64,000 nt of DNA, from assembly GCF_963676685.1 (NCBI RefSeq), contig NC_092356.1:40821601-40885600 (forward strand), read 5' to 3'. How positions within the stretch are numbered: the first letter of the stretch is position 1; each line of letters starts with the position of its first letter. The notes beneath the pieces are model-generated. The model ran no database searches. It worked only from the letters and a program-made list of their open reading frames with translations, and was not told the DNA's origin. Origin of the DNA: Mytilus edulis. Its lineage: Eukaryota; Mollusca; Bivalvia; Mytilida; Mytilidae. The position numbers and the translations under genes were made by a program. This document shows positions 12,265-25,600 of this stretch, in pieces.

Positions 12265-12605
12265 AATTGCGAATGGTAATGTGGAATATATCAAAGAGAC
12301 AACAACCCTACCAAAGAGCAGACAATAGCCGAAGGCGACCAGCATTATTCAGAGTAAAAGAAAATAAAATCTGAAGAAATCAAGGAATAATAAGGATAAA
12401 ACGATATAGCAATATAGCTTAGGATTGCGATAAAAAGGTCAGTGTGCCCATCACAATAGAGGGACGAAAGGTACCAGGGTGTCATTTAAGCGCATAAATC
12501 GAAAATAAACTGACATTCTCGCTAAAACAAGAAAAAGATAAACAGGCAAATAATAGCACACAAAACACATCACAGAAAACTAAAGACTAAGCAACACGTT
12601 CGTTT
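12265..12605 (+). repeat. R4 fragment followed by R2 copy d
   Basis: 12265-12350 resembles the end of family R4 ('caaagagacaacaacccta', 'gaaggcgaccagca'). 12445-12605 is R2 ('agagggacgaaaggtacc', 'cgaaaataaactgac', 'gaaaactaaagactaagc'). Confidence 0.65.
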
Positions 12606-13560
12606 TTTATTTGTTTGATTTTTATTTACAAAATACATAAAGATTGTAATAACAACTACCACATATCAAAATATATATGTATAAATATTCATGCTTCTTT
12701 TTTTTCTAATTTTCCACCTTATATCAAAAGTTCAACTTTGTTTTTTTCGTTGTAGTTGAATTTTTGATAAAATATTATCATATTTTTGTGACAAGGTCGA
12801 TTTCAGTCTTTATATTTCTGCCAAAGTATTTGGTTTTAAACAACATTATATAAACATCATGCATGTCTGTGTCAGTTTGTTGAGCAAAGGGGTGAATGTT
12901 TTATTTGTCATCAATTTGAATTGTGGCTTATATAAATAGGATAAATGATAAAATTTAAATACATTTCTGTAGGTAGGGTTAAAAAATATACATCAATTTT
13001 CAGGCGAATGCTAGAAAAATGTCAAACAGGACAATGACCTTGTAAGTTCAAAGATGTAGAGTTCAAGTTTCCCCATATCATATTTTGAAAGATTCTAAAG
13101 CAGTTTTCTGGTATAGTAATGATATACCAAACATGTTGGGAGAAAATTCAATAAAATTTGTACATAAAACAGCTTGTGTCAGATCCCTTTTGTATCAATG
13201 TTCATACAAAATAACAATAAACTAAATTATGAAAAACAGTAAACGTACCAAAAATCTTTTCTTTAAACTGTCACTGTGTTTTAGGTTTGATCATGTATAT
13301 GTTTACAGATGTTTTTACGTTCTTTTAAATGGCGTCAGATTGGGGTTCAGTGAAAATAACTGAGGAAACATAAACATTTTTTTTCAACTTTATTTCAACA
13401 TAGGAATCATGTGATATTCCTATGTTCCACACCACAAGGTGTGTGTTAACCATCTGTTTGAGTCTACAATATAATACTTTCTGCGAGTCATTGGTCTCAT
13501 GAAATGTCTTCACTTCAAAAATCTGCTCCATCTAAAAAATCTTGACCTGCATGTTGCATG
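12606..13560 (+). repeat. Duplicated segment, copy 1
   Basis: Blocks of this segment are repeated in order at 15193-16720: 'acataaagatt ... atgcttctttttt ... tcaaaagttcaactt' (12630-12735), 'cagtctttatattt' (12806), 'caaagtatttggttt', 'aaaatcttttctttaaactg' (13252) and 'ggggtt..gtgaaaataactg'. Near 13400-13450 it contains one diverged unit of the 53-bp satellite found at 16680-18540. Confidence 0.75.
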
Positions 13561-13568
13561 GATAGATA

Positions 13569-14858
13569 AAACTAGAGGCTCTTAGAGCCTGCATGTGTCG
13601 TTCACATGGTCTATGTGCATATTAAACAAAGGACACAGATGGATTAATGACAAAATTGTGTTTTGGTGATGGTGATGTGTTTGTAGATCTTACTTTACTG
13701 AACATTCTTGCTTTTTACAATTATCTCAATTTATAATGAACTTGCCCCATTAGTTACAGAGTAATTTTTTTGTTAAAATTTACAAAAAATTACAAAATTT
13801 ATGAAAATTACTAAAAGTTGACTATACAGGGCAATAACTCCTTAAGGAGTCAACTGACCATTTTGGTCATGTTGACTTATTTGTGGATCTTACTTTGCTG
13901 AACATTATTGCTGTTTACAGTTTATCTCTATCTATAATATTATTCAAGATAATGACAAAAGACAGCAAAATTTCCTTAAAAATTACCAATTCAGGGGCAG
14001 CAACCCAACAACTGGTTGTCTGATTCATCTGAAAATTTCAGGGCAGATAGATCTTGACTTGCAAAACAATTTAACCCCATGTCTGAATTGCTTTTAATGC
14101 TTTGGTTTCAGAGTTATAAGCCAAAATCTACATTTTACAAATATGTTCTATTTTTAGCCATAGCGGCCATCTTGGTTGGTTATCTGGGTCACCCCACACA
14201 TTTTTTAATTAGATACCTCGATTATGATTGTGGCCAAGTGTAGTTAAATTTGGCCCGTTAGTTTTAAAGGAGAAGATTTTTGTAAAAGATTACAAAAATT
14301 TTCGAAAAATTGGTAAAAAAATGACTATAAAGGGCAATAACTCCTTCAGGGGTCAACTGACCGTTTTTGGTCATGTTGACTTATTTGTAGATCTTACTTT
14401 GATGAACATTCTTGCTGTTATCTCTATCTATAATAATATCCAAGATAATAGCCAAAAAACGGCAAAATTTCCTTAAAATTGGCAATTCAGGGGCAGCAAC
14501 CCAACAACCTTATGTCCGATTTGTCTGAAAATTTCAGGGCAGATAGATCTTGATCTAATAAACAATTTTACCCCCATGTCAGATTTGCTCTAAATGCTTT
14601 GGTTTTAGAGTTATAAGTCAAAATCTAAATTTTACCCCTATATTCTATTTTTAGCCATGGCTGCTATCTTGGTTTATTGATCGGGTCATGCCACACATTT
14701 TTTTATACTAAATACCCCAATGATGATTGTGGTCAACTTTGGTTAAATTTGGCCCAGTAGTTTCAGAGGAGAAGTTTTTTTGTAAAAGACGACGCCGGAC
14801 GCTGGGCGCCAAGTGATGAGAAAAGCTCACTATGTCTTTGGGCCATGTGAGCTAAAAA
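13569..14858 (+). mobile_element. Interspersed element with two tandem units of about 500 bp
   Basis: It begins 'actagaggctcttagagcc' with 'cgttcacatggtctatgtg' and ends 'gaaaagctcactatgtc' / 'ggccatgtgagctaaaa'. Inside, a unit starting 'gtcaactgaccattttggtc' (13848) recurs at 14347 with 'aggggcagcaacccaacaac', 'ttcagggcagatagatcttg' and 'ggccatcttggtt'. I recognise it as a common bivalve repeat. The 82-codon frame at 14228 lies inside it and is not a gene. Confidence 0.8.
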
Positions 14859-15192
14859 AATATGCTCATCCCTTTCCTTAAATTGGTATCCACTTGATGT
14901 ATAAATACTTAGCCACAACCGCAATGAATGTTTAATCTGATTCATTATGTATGAAGAGATAAAGACTGTACATAAAACAACCCTTCAAGGCTAGCAACAA
15001 CCCCCTCAGTGGTATCTAGTTGGTCTGTTGCAAGGCCATATGTTAGCTCCTATCCTGTTGTATCAATTCAATGCTGAATATGACTTATATGAAATATGTT
15101 TGTTATTGAATTTATAGCATACAAAAATCAATCAATCAATCATTCTAATTAGCTATAAAATGTCTAAAATTTAAAAGTTAATGTAAAAAATG
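14859..15192. other. No gene; short tail-like repeat
   Basis: 'aatcaatcaatcaatcatt' at about 15122-15140 is a short CAAT-type microsatellite such as ends many LINE or SINE copies; the preceding 150 bp could be a truncated element, which I cannot name. Confidence 0.35.
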
Positions 15193-16720
15193 TAGGAGAT
15201 TGTTTTTCATTTGTTAGATTTTTCATCATGAAATGTCCTCATAGAATACATAAAGATTTTAATATTAATGTACAACATATCAATATATATATAAATATTT
15301 ATGCTTCTTTTTTTCTAGTTTTTAATCTCATATCAAAAGTTCAACTTCCAGTCTTTATATTTCATATCCAACTATAGCAGTCATCACGTGACTTTCGTGA
15401 CGTCACACATCATCCGTATCAAGCCCAAGTAAAATATATAGAAATGCACAGGGACTTTCAGGAATCGATAAAATAAATTACTTTGAGTTCATGATACAAA
15501 AAGTGTGGGAATATATATTAATTCCTCATATATTTAGAAAGATATTTATGCCTTTTGGAACAGTTTAATTTTTGGTCTTCTCCCTTCCAAATGCTTTTGA
15601 AAATTTGTCTTTTGGTCTCGATAAGTTCCCATGTTATATCATACAATTACGATAAATATTGGATTTTCTGTTTTGTTAAACATAGAATTGCGATTTAAAC
15701 AAAACAGATGGAATAACTGTGGGAATATGTTCTTATTACTACATTCATAAATATTTGAAATATCGTAGGTGCAATAGTTTAATTTTTTATTATGTCCCTT
15801 CCAAATTGATTTGAAAATTAGCTTTTTCAGAAAATCTGGTATTATTTTTCAAAATGGCGACCACATTGACAGCGTAGGCCGACTTGGTAAAAATATATTT
15901 TGTAAGATTGTTACAATGAAAATCAAATAACTTTGAATGCTCGCGTTTTAAGTCATTGTCTTACCTTAAAGTAGCCTCTAGAATTAAACATTTGTTCCTT
16001 TAGGTATAGCTGATACATGCTGTTTTTGTTTTTGTTTATATATTATTTTGAAAAAAATGGCGACCAAATAATTTTCAAACGTAGACGATGTTCGACACTT
16101 ATTTTGTCCATGCAAATAATTCAATTTAATTTCACTGTTTATATTGCAATTAAATATGACACGTTATTGTAACTATAATGATGGCCAAAGACATAGGTAG
16201 ATTAAGGAGATATTTTAGTCATAACATCGACGTGATCAAAGAAAACAAATATGGCACCTGATCACGATGACAATACCTATGTAGATTAATTAGTGGTGTC
16301 CGATTCTCAATGAAATTCATTACGATATTATTTTATATTCATAAAAGAAGACCTCGAATGGATATTATAATTAACCGAGGTGAAAGAACTATATTTTTCT
16401 TTTTTTTTTAAATCATTCATAGGGGAACCAGTAAATTTTACATCCTAATTAAACCAGTAATATGCAGAGTTATCGAACGTAATTATGACTGGAATAGTTG
16501 CATATGCTGTCAAAGTATTTGGTTTGAGACAACAAAAATCTTTTCTTTAAACTGTCACGGTGTTTTAGGTTTGACCATGTATATGTTTACAGAAGATTTT
16601 TAAGCTCTTTTAAATGGGGTCAGATTGGGGTTCTGTGAAAATAACTGAGGAAACATTGGCAATTTTTTTTAAAACATGATTTCCAAATAAAAATCATGTG
16701 ATATTCATGTGTTGCACACC
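15193..16720 (+). repeat. Duplicated segment, copy 2, split by an insertion
   Basis: It matches 12606-13460 in two parts: 15193-15362 and 16507-16720. The two parts are contiguous in copy 1 ('cagtctttatatttctgccaaag'), which shows that 15363-16505 was inserted here. Confidence 0.75.
15368..16500. mobile_element. Inserted DNA element of about 1.13 kb with short inverted ends
   Basis: It is flanked by 'catat' at 15363-15367 and 16501-16505, a probable 5-bp target duplication. The ends are imperfect inverted repeats (left 'caactatagcagtcat', right complement 'caactattccagtcat'). The interior has two related stretches ('agtttaatttttggtcttct' and 'agtttaattttttattatg') but no transposase frame, so it is non-autonomous. 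Family unknown to me. Confidence 0.65.
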
Positions 16721-18540
16721 ACAAGGTTAGCACGTTAAACAAGCAGACATGTAATATTCATGTGTTCCACATCACAAGGTTAGCATGTTAAACGAGCAGA
16801 CATGTGATATTCATGTGTTCCACACCAAAAGGTCAGCATGTTAAACAAGCAGACATGTAATATTCATGTGTTTCACACCACGAGTTAAGCACGTCAAACT
16901 AGCAGACATGTAATACAATGTGTTCCACACCACGAGGTTATCATGTCAAACGAGCAGACATGATGCATGTGTTCCACACCACAAGGTTAGCACGTTGAAC
17001 GATCAGACATGTAATATCTATGTGTTCCACACCATAAGGTTAGCATGCTAAAAAAAGCAGGCATGTAATATTCATGTGTTCAACACCACAAGGTTAGAAT
17101 GTTAGACGAGAAAACATGTAATATTCATGTGTTCCAAACCACAAGGTTAGCATATCAAACGAGCAGACAGACATGTGATATTCATGTGTTCCACAGCACA
17201 AGGTTAGCCTGTTTAACGAGCAGACATGTAATATTCAAATGTTCCACACCACAAGGTTAGCATGTCAAACGAGCAGACATGTAATAGTAATGTGTTCCAC
17301 ACCACAAGGCTAGTATCGTTAAACGAGGAGACATGAGATATTCATGTGTTCCACACCAGAAGGTTAGCATGTTAAACGAACAGACATGTGATATTCTTGT
17401 GTTCCACTCCACAGGGTTAGCATGTTAAACGAGTAGACATGTAATATTCATGTCCTCACCACAAGGTTAGCATGTTAAACGAGCAAACATGTAATATTTA
17501 TGTGTTCCACACCACTAGGTTAGCACGTCAAAAAACAGACATGTAACATTCATGTGTTCCACACCCCAAGGTTAGCATGTTAAACGAACAGACATGTAAA
17601 AAATTCATGTGTTTCACACCACAAGGTAAGCACGTCAAACGAGCAGACATGTAATATTCATGTGTTTCACAGCACAAGGTTAGCATGTTAAACGAACAGA
17701 CATGCAATATTCATGTGTTTCACACCACAAGGTAAGCACGTCAAACGAGCAGACATGTAATATTAATGTGTTCCACACCACAAGGTTATCATGTTAAACA
17801 AGCAGACATGTTATATTCATGTGTTCCACACCACAAGGTTAGCACGTTATATTCATGTGTTCCACACCAGAAGGTTAGCATGTTAAACGAACAGACATGT
17901 GATATTCATGTCCTCACCACAAGGTTAGCATGTTAAACGAGCAAACATGTAATATTTATGTGTTCCACACCACTAGGTTAGCACGTCAAAAAACAGACAT
18001 GTAACATTCATGTGTTCCACACCCCAAGGTTAGCATGTTAAACGAACAGACATGTAATATTTATGTGTTTCACACCACAAGGTAAGCACGTCAAACGGGC
18101 AGACATGTAATATTCATGTGTTTCACAGCACAAGGTTAGCATGTTAAACGAACAGACATGCAATATTCATGTGTTCCACACCACAACATTAGCATCGTTA
18201 AACAAGCAGACATGTCATATTCATGTGTTCCACACCACAGGGTTAGCATGTTAAACGAGCAGACATGTAATATTCATGTGTTCCACACCACAAGGTTAGC
18301 ATGTTAAACGAGCCGACATGTGATATTCATGTGTTTCACACCACAGGGTTAGCATGTTAAATGAGCAGACATGTAATATCATGTGTTCCACACCACAAGG
18401 TTAGCACGTCAAATGAGCAGACATGTAATATTCATGTGTTCCACACCACAAGGTTAGTACGTTAAACCAGCAGACATATGATATTCATATGTTCCACACT
18501 ACAAGGCTAGCATGTTAAAGGAGCAGACATTCATGGTATG
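16680..18540 (+). repeat. 53-bp satellite array
   Basis: About 35 units of 'acatgtaatattcatgtgtt' 'ccacaccacaaggttagca' 'tgttaaacgagcag', with substitutions and a few units of aberrant length. Some neighbouring units repeat as blocks (for example 17440-17640 and 17905-18110 share the same variants), a sign of unequal exchange. No spacers, so it is not a CRISPR array, and no open frame. Confidence 0.95.
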
Positions 18541-18609
18541 CTCACAGTTTGGTATAAACATAGTCACACATGATATTCATGTACTTTGACCTATAATGGT
18601 TTACATTTA

Positions 18610-18668
18610 CATATTGTGAATTGGATGGAGAGTTGTCTCATTGGCACTCAAACCACATCTTCTTATAT
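18610..18668 (-). repeat. R3 family, copy b (fragment)
   Basis: Contains 'ggatggagagttgtctcatt' and 'ggcactcaaaccacatcttc'. Confidence 0.6.
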
Positions 18669-19662
18669 CTATAGAAAAAGCCACCTGGTGATATCAACTT
18701 GATAAAAATATATGAAATACATGTGGCAAGATCATGCCAATCTAGTATTATCTGTGATCACAAAATCCTGCATTCACTAGTGAAGAAGTCCCATGGAAAA
18801 AATTAACAATATTATCTATGTATGACATGTCTACCTGTTATATCTCTTTGTTTTATTCATACATTGTTGTCAATAAAATGAAATTGTATGTGACTGTCAT
18901 ACAAGTGACAGGTTTCGCTAGCTATAAAACCAGGTTTAATCTAGCATGTTCTACTTCAGAAAATGCCTGTATCAAGTCAGAAATATGACAGAAGTTATCC
19001 ATTTGTTTAATGTGTTTGAGCTTTTGATTTTGCTATTTGATTTATAAGAACCATTGTTTTGAATATGTCTTGGAGTTAGTATTTTTGTTGTTTTACTTTT
19101 TGCACTCCTTGACAAATCAATATTTTCTAAGTTATCTCCCTTTGAGATGTTTCCTTGTTCTCAATGATAGAATCATTGTAAAACATCTTTTTTAAAATGT
19201 AATGTTGGTAATAAATTATTATCAGTCACTTCATATTCCTATTTTATCAAAATGTCATCATCCTGAATATGCATGTAATACATTGTACTTGTAACGACAC
19301 CTTCTGGCTGGGATAAAAAAAGACAATTTTCATTGATAATGAAGTCTTTAATTATGAATTTGTCAACCACTATCAAACAGACAATTTTTTCCATAATAAA
19401 ATGTTTCTTACATTTCCATGATCTACATAATAATGTATAGTGGAACCATATCTGCCTTATGCAAGTTCCAGAGCGTTCTAGTAGTTGGAATACATATGAA
19501 TGCTAGAAGAAAACTGTGTATCACTGCAATTTTGGCCATTTATCATCAAAACCAGAAAAAACAGTTTTTCTACCCAGTATTGTAGCTATACAGTATGTAT
19601 CTGGTTTTCACATACACAGTAATTGGGTTGTACTTTTGACACACTTCTGTACGACTTCTGCA
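18669..19662. other. Region 3' of MAD2L2
   Basis: It probably contains the MAD2L2 3' UTR and end on the minus strand. Several minus-strand AATAAA hexamers occur, but I cannot say which is used. No other gene was recognised. Confidence 0.35.
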
Positions 19663-22600
19663 TTATTTTATTGAACTTTCTTCTGCGTATAACTGCATCT
19701 GAAAATAAAAATTGAAAGATCTTAAAAATAAATGCTTATTTTAAAGTTTTTTCGTTATATCTAATTTGTACCTGCAAAGTAAACCATCTAAAATTATAAA
19801 CATCTAATAAAATAAAACAATAAAGAACTGCAGGTGCCATGAGCACATGATACCCCTATTGCTTTTTTAAAGAATAAAGTTCCATAACTCCTCATTGTCA
19901 TATCAGAAATTTATAAAATAAAAATTGAAGAGAGATAATCTTAACTGATATAAACCCTACACATTTTTGTTCAGAGGTCAGTAGAAACATGACTCCAGGT
20001 TGGGAATTTTCTCGCTGTTGGTGGTTGGGTTGTTTCCCTTTGTAGTATGGAACTTTGAAATACAATTGTATAGAGATCCATACACTTACACACAAGTAAT
20101 TGTCTGGAAACTACAAAAACACTTGTTTTTGGCCTTAATTCCTAAACTGTTGGTACCATAACCCCCAAAATCAATCCCAACCTTTTTTTCTGGTATTGAA
20201 CATTCTTGTAAAATTTCATAGAGATCCATTCCCTCAAACTAAAATCATTGTCCGGAAACCAAATGTGTCTTTGGACGACGACGCAAACAACGACATCATA
20301 CCATCATACAAACCAAAAAAAAAATTAGCGTTTGTATAAAAATTGATGTGTTTGTGACACTTTTACTTTATGCTTTACTATATTAATTTAGCAAATCAAA
20401 TCTGGCTAAAAGGTACAACAAACTGATTTTCAGGTAAATCTTAGACTGTCAATGTTTGTCTGGTATATGATGGAAATAGACATCTTGTCTATCATTCAAA
20501 TAAGTTTAAAGTAACCAAACTTGATTATCTTTGTATATACTGGTTAAAGATATATGTATACAAGATCATGCTTTTCTCAGACTGTTTATTATGCCATCTT
20601 TATGCTAAATCCTTTGGATGTATTCTGATTGATACTTTAGTCTGGGAGAAAAAGATTTTGATATATATATATATCTCATGATCTTCTATTATTTTCACTT
20701 TTGTTCTATATTGCAAGGTTCTAAAAAAAAGACCAAATTAAGAAAATTAAGAATCATTTTTAATTTATATCTCATACAGCTTTTCCAAATTTCTAGGTTC
20801 ATCAAAGAATGTGTCAACAGTATTTAATCATCACTAGGGAAGTCATTGCTAAGGAGAGATAACCTGTATTACATATTTTAGATGTGTTATAGTTATCTCT
20901 ATGAGTTTACTCTCCTGATCCTAGATGATCAGACTATTGACCACTGTCAGGTCAAAAACTGAATCGTACTCCGATTGGCCAATATTTTTATCATGTTTAT
21001 ATAGTTAGAAACGTAATCCACTAGAAAAAAAACTGTTTCCAAATTGTTGGGGCTGATTGATATAATTAAAAGAGACGTAATAAACTAGATTTGGTATTTT
21101 TCAGCATATTTAACATATATGATTTTTTTTTTGCCAATCTGGAGCTTTAACATGAACGATGATGTTTTTCACTTATAAGTTCCAGGCTATCTGACAGCCC
21201 TTCATGTCATACCCTGATAAGTTCTAACACTAAAAATATGTCAGTTTCCCTGGATTCTGCATTTAAATTATCTAAAGCTTATTCACATATTTCTATACCT
21301 GCAAGTAATCTGAATTAACAGCTTTCAATGGAATCATTTTAGCATCTTCCAAAGTTGTCTCCCTTTCGTCTGCCAGAATCCATGGAAAATCCTGGAATTC
21401 AAAATGTGTTTATAAAGTGCTGACAAAATAATATTTAGTATGTAATCCTTCCATGTTGATGGTTTATTGTTAACTAAAGAAAAAGAAAAAACATTAAGCT
21501 GTACTGAAATACTCAAAATGATCTTCTTAATTCTAGTTCTTAGGATACTGTGTTGCTTGCATTCCAATATCAATTAGCTATTTGACAACAAGTCTATATC
21601 TACCATGATTTACCTTCCTTCTCCCTGATAAGTATTTATTTTCTAGGATTGATATATAAGTCTTAAATTTCTTGTTAAAAGATGTGGTTTATTTATTGAC
21701 AGACCTTTTTCATTCATTTGTCAGAATTTGGCAGCCATTCTTTTGCTAAAGTCATGATTATATGGAAGGTTATTTCTATTAACAGATATAATGTATTAAT
21801 GAAATAAATGATTAAAAACCATATTTAATGTTGATCAACTTCAAAGAATCTTAAAGTAAACAATTAAATGAAGAGTATCTGTCAAAATATTGTAATCTCA
21901 AAAAATGTCGGTCAAATCTGACAGTCACAATAAAAATAATTGTCTGTGTGTTCTTTCATGACAATTTTTGTGAGTCTACTGGTGTAGTTTGTCAAAAATA
22001 AGTAAAAGATGATGTGCATACACTAAAATCTTATTGAAACTGTTAGAAATAATATTTTTAATAACATTTTTCAATCACAATTAGTTGCTATCATTCAAAA
22101 TATTTTGACAAATGATTGAATCATATAAATAATGCTGTTCAAATGTTGTGGAGGTCAATGCAACAAAAATTTTAAGATACTAGGGACGAAAGACATTGAA
22201 AGGCAAAGTTGAATATTACTATTAACTTCAGTCATAAATCCTGACAGAAAAGACGATTGCAAAATTATTTACAGAAATGAATATAATGCCATCTACAATA
22301 TGTGTTTCAAATGATGCTTATTTGGTCTTTGTGGTTATTTATTTTTATAACATAAATCAGCAGGAAAAGTTATTTAAAAATAATCAACTTTTTACATGTT
22401 TTTCTGAAAGATTGCTTACATAAAAATTGTTGACAGAACTATTGTTTCTAAAATCATTGATTTAAAAAATATATTTATGATTATCCAGTTGATAAAAAGC
22501 ACAGTAATTGATTTGTTGATATGTGAAGAAAAATACTTTAAAAGTAAATAGACGTAAACCCAATAGGTTATAGTTGTAGGCTTCAAATATATGGTAGCAA

Positions 22601-25600
22601 ATGTACATCAAATTTGTGACATTGCAGCGTAATTTTATCTAATAAATGGTAAAGAATAACTCATATCCTTTTCAAATTTCTTTTTCACTGTTATATCTTT
22701 TATAAACAAATCCCAAAACCTGCCAGAGAGGTAATGGAATTGTACATTCACTAATTTCAGCCTATTTAGGTATTTGACAGACACTTTTAAATGGAAGATG
22801 TCAGTTACTAATCAAGAGGTATTCCCCTTATCATTAAATAGTTTGTCCTATTGAATGGGGATTTTTTTTTTTGGCTAATGGTGCAGAAATTTGCCACTAA
22901 ATAAACATTTTCACATATATCATTATCAATTATCAAATTTCACTTTGCAAAATATTGGTACATAATGAACATGTCTAGAGTGTTTCTTAAATAATTATGA
23001 CAACCATTGTTTATTTGAATTTTATTACATTGGTTGCAATGAATTACATTGATTTCCCAGTTAAATAAAAACCGATAATTTCACATGTGAAATAAACGTG
23101 GTTATTTCACTCTCTGACTTCATACAACAATAGGCGTTGTCAAGACATCGATAACGGCGGATCAAAACAAACTGTGAATGCGTAAAAAAAAAAACATATA
23201 GTTCCTTACATGTTTTACATTAATTTCTTTAAAAAAAAGCCATTTGCCAATGTAATAAAAAGAATAACTAATTAAAGAATTCAAATATCGAAAAATATTC
23301 AAGTCGTGACCGAACAACACTGATAATTAACCCATGCGCTACACGCATTCGTGAATTAATGTGTTGTTCGGTCACTCGTTGAATATTTTTCTCTATTTGA
23401 ACTCTTCCATTAATTATTCTATAACTATTTACTTATTACCTTAAGATGTTGTTTTTGTTCAATTGCTAAAGCAGCTGACTCTCTGGTATATACTTGTACA
23501 GTCCATGTACAGTCTAAAAATGAAATGAAATGTAACCAACTAAATTTGTGCAAACATTCTTAAAACACTATCTTGTGGTTGGTTTCCTACTGATAAAAAT
23601 ACTGTGTATATCTTTTTTATTTTCTCTTTCTGTTGAAGATCAATACAAGATATTTCAAGTGTTATCCTTTAGTGCTTCAAACAGTTTTATTTGTCTATAA
23701 TTTCCTTCTATGTCTCAAAACAAGTTTCCAGAACAGTTGTTTTTGCTGGAAAAATCTGCCAAATTTGTTTTCATTAAATTCAAATCAACTAAGGCACAGG
23801 CTTCAACCAATGTCACACTAACATTGTAAAATATGTCTTTTAATATCATGTGAAAAATGTTGGTGCTTCACTGTAGAAGAATATTTAGCACTAAATTTCA
23901 AAGCCAATTAAAATTAAAATTGACCTGTACTTTATGGTCCATGACAATCTATGTATGTCTGTCTCAAGTCAGGAGTCGTTTGAATTGTTTTACATTAGTC
24001 AATTTTGGCCCTATATAGCTACTATGTGGTAAAAGTTTTGCTCATTGTTGGAGGCCATACAGTGACCTATAGTTGTCAACTTCTTTATCATGTAGTCTCT
24101 GATGGAGAGTTGTCTTCTCGACAATCATACCACATCTTCTTTTTTTTTATAAGTTATCTGCGGTTTCCAAGCATCTGTTAATTGTTACCAGGTTCAAATA
24201 TTAATGGCTTGGATTTCATTTCATTTTTGACAAATATACAGGGCAATTGTCATTATGGCCCTCTAAGAACAATTGAAAAAAATAACCATTATCAAAAAGA
24301 AAGTAAAAGTTCTGTATTCGTACATTTCAAAAATAATGAAAAACAGAGCTGCAATGTAATTTTTTTGGGAGTTCTATTAATTTTTTCATAAACAATTCTA
24401 ATGATTGGTGGGCACTGTTCCAAGACCTTTGGTATTATAAATTTCATACAAATAATACAAGATAGCACTGTTATCATGTGCTTATGACACAGCTGTATTT
24501 GTATATATATTATTAGTTTTAATTCCTATAAATAAAGGCAACAGTAGTATACCGCTGTTCAAAACTCGTAAATCCATGGACAAAAAATAAAATCGGGGAA
24601 ACAAACTAAAACTGAGGGAAACACATTAAATATAAAACTTCAAATTAGAAAAATAAATTTAACATGTTTATATACTTTAATGGCTAAGTTTTACTCTAAA
24701 AGAAGTGAATGTGAACCTTTTTTTAAATTCTTTATAGCATCAAAATCTTCATAAATGTACTAATATTGAATTGTTGACTTCCCAGACACTAATTCGACGA
24801 TTTTCCCAATATGCAGTGACCTTAACTATAAGACCTTTTAATAACTTCAGCCTATAATTATTTACTTTAAATACATTGGGACTTGGATGGAGAGCAGGGG
24901 CAGATCCAACAATTTTAAAAAGGGTTGGGGGGATTCCAACTACATATCCTAATTCAAATGCATTGATTGTTAAAAAAAAAAGGGGGGGGGGTTCCAACCC
25001 TGGAACCCCTCCCCCTGGATCCGCCACTGGAGAGTTGTCTCATTGCCACTCATACAACATTTTATTTGTATACAAAATGCCACAAAGACAATGAACAAAA
25101 ATTTGTAAGGGGTCTGTGGAACCCAGTGTCTCACCTATTTTCGCTGTTGATTAACAATTAATAAAAATGTTCCTCTAGATACTATCTTTTGATTGTAATA
25201 AGCTTCTGTTCAGGTTTTGTAAAAATCCTGGATAGTTTATTAATCTAATAAATTTTTTAACTTTAACTGCAGACTGTATGTTGACTGGAAAGAAAACTAA
25301 GTCAATTTATAAGTAAATTACAGAAAAAATGGAATGTAATTTTAACAAAATTTCCCTATTTTATAGATTTTGATCATAAACAAGGTATTGTCCAAGTTTG
25401 GTAGAAATTCAGGATTGTTTGAAGAAAGTTATTAAAACTTTAAAAACTTTTACCACAGAGTGAATGTAATGTTTCCTAGCAGAAAAACTAAGTCCATTAA
25501 TTTATAAGTAATAGACAGAAAAACAGGATTTTTTTTTACAACATTTACTTGTGGATTCTATCTCATGTTCATAAACAAGCTTCTGTCCAAGTTTGGTAGA

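Noticed and set aside
16680-18540. Regular repeats at first resembling a CRISPR array
   Set aside because: The whole 53-bp unit is repeated with no unique spacers, in an animal genome, with no cas genes.
24749-25161. Three overlapping frames with Gly/Pro-rich pieces
   Set aside because: They are readings of the GGATCC-type MITE and its G run on both strands.
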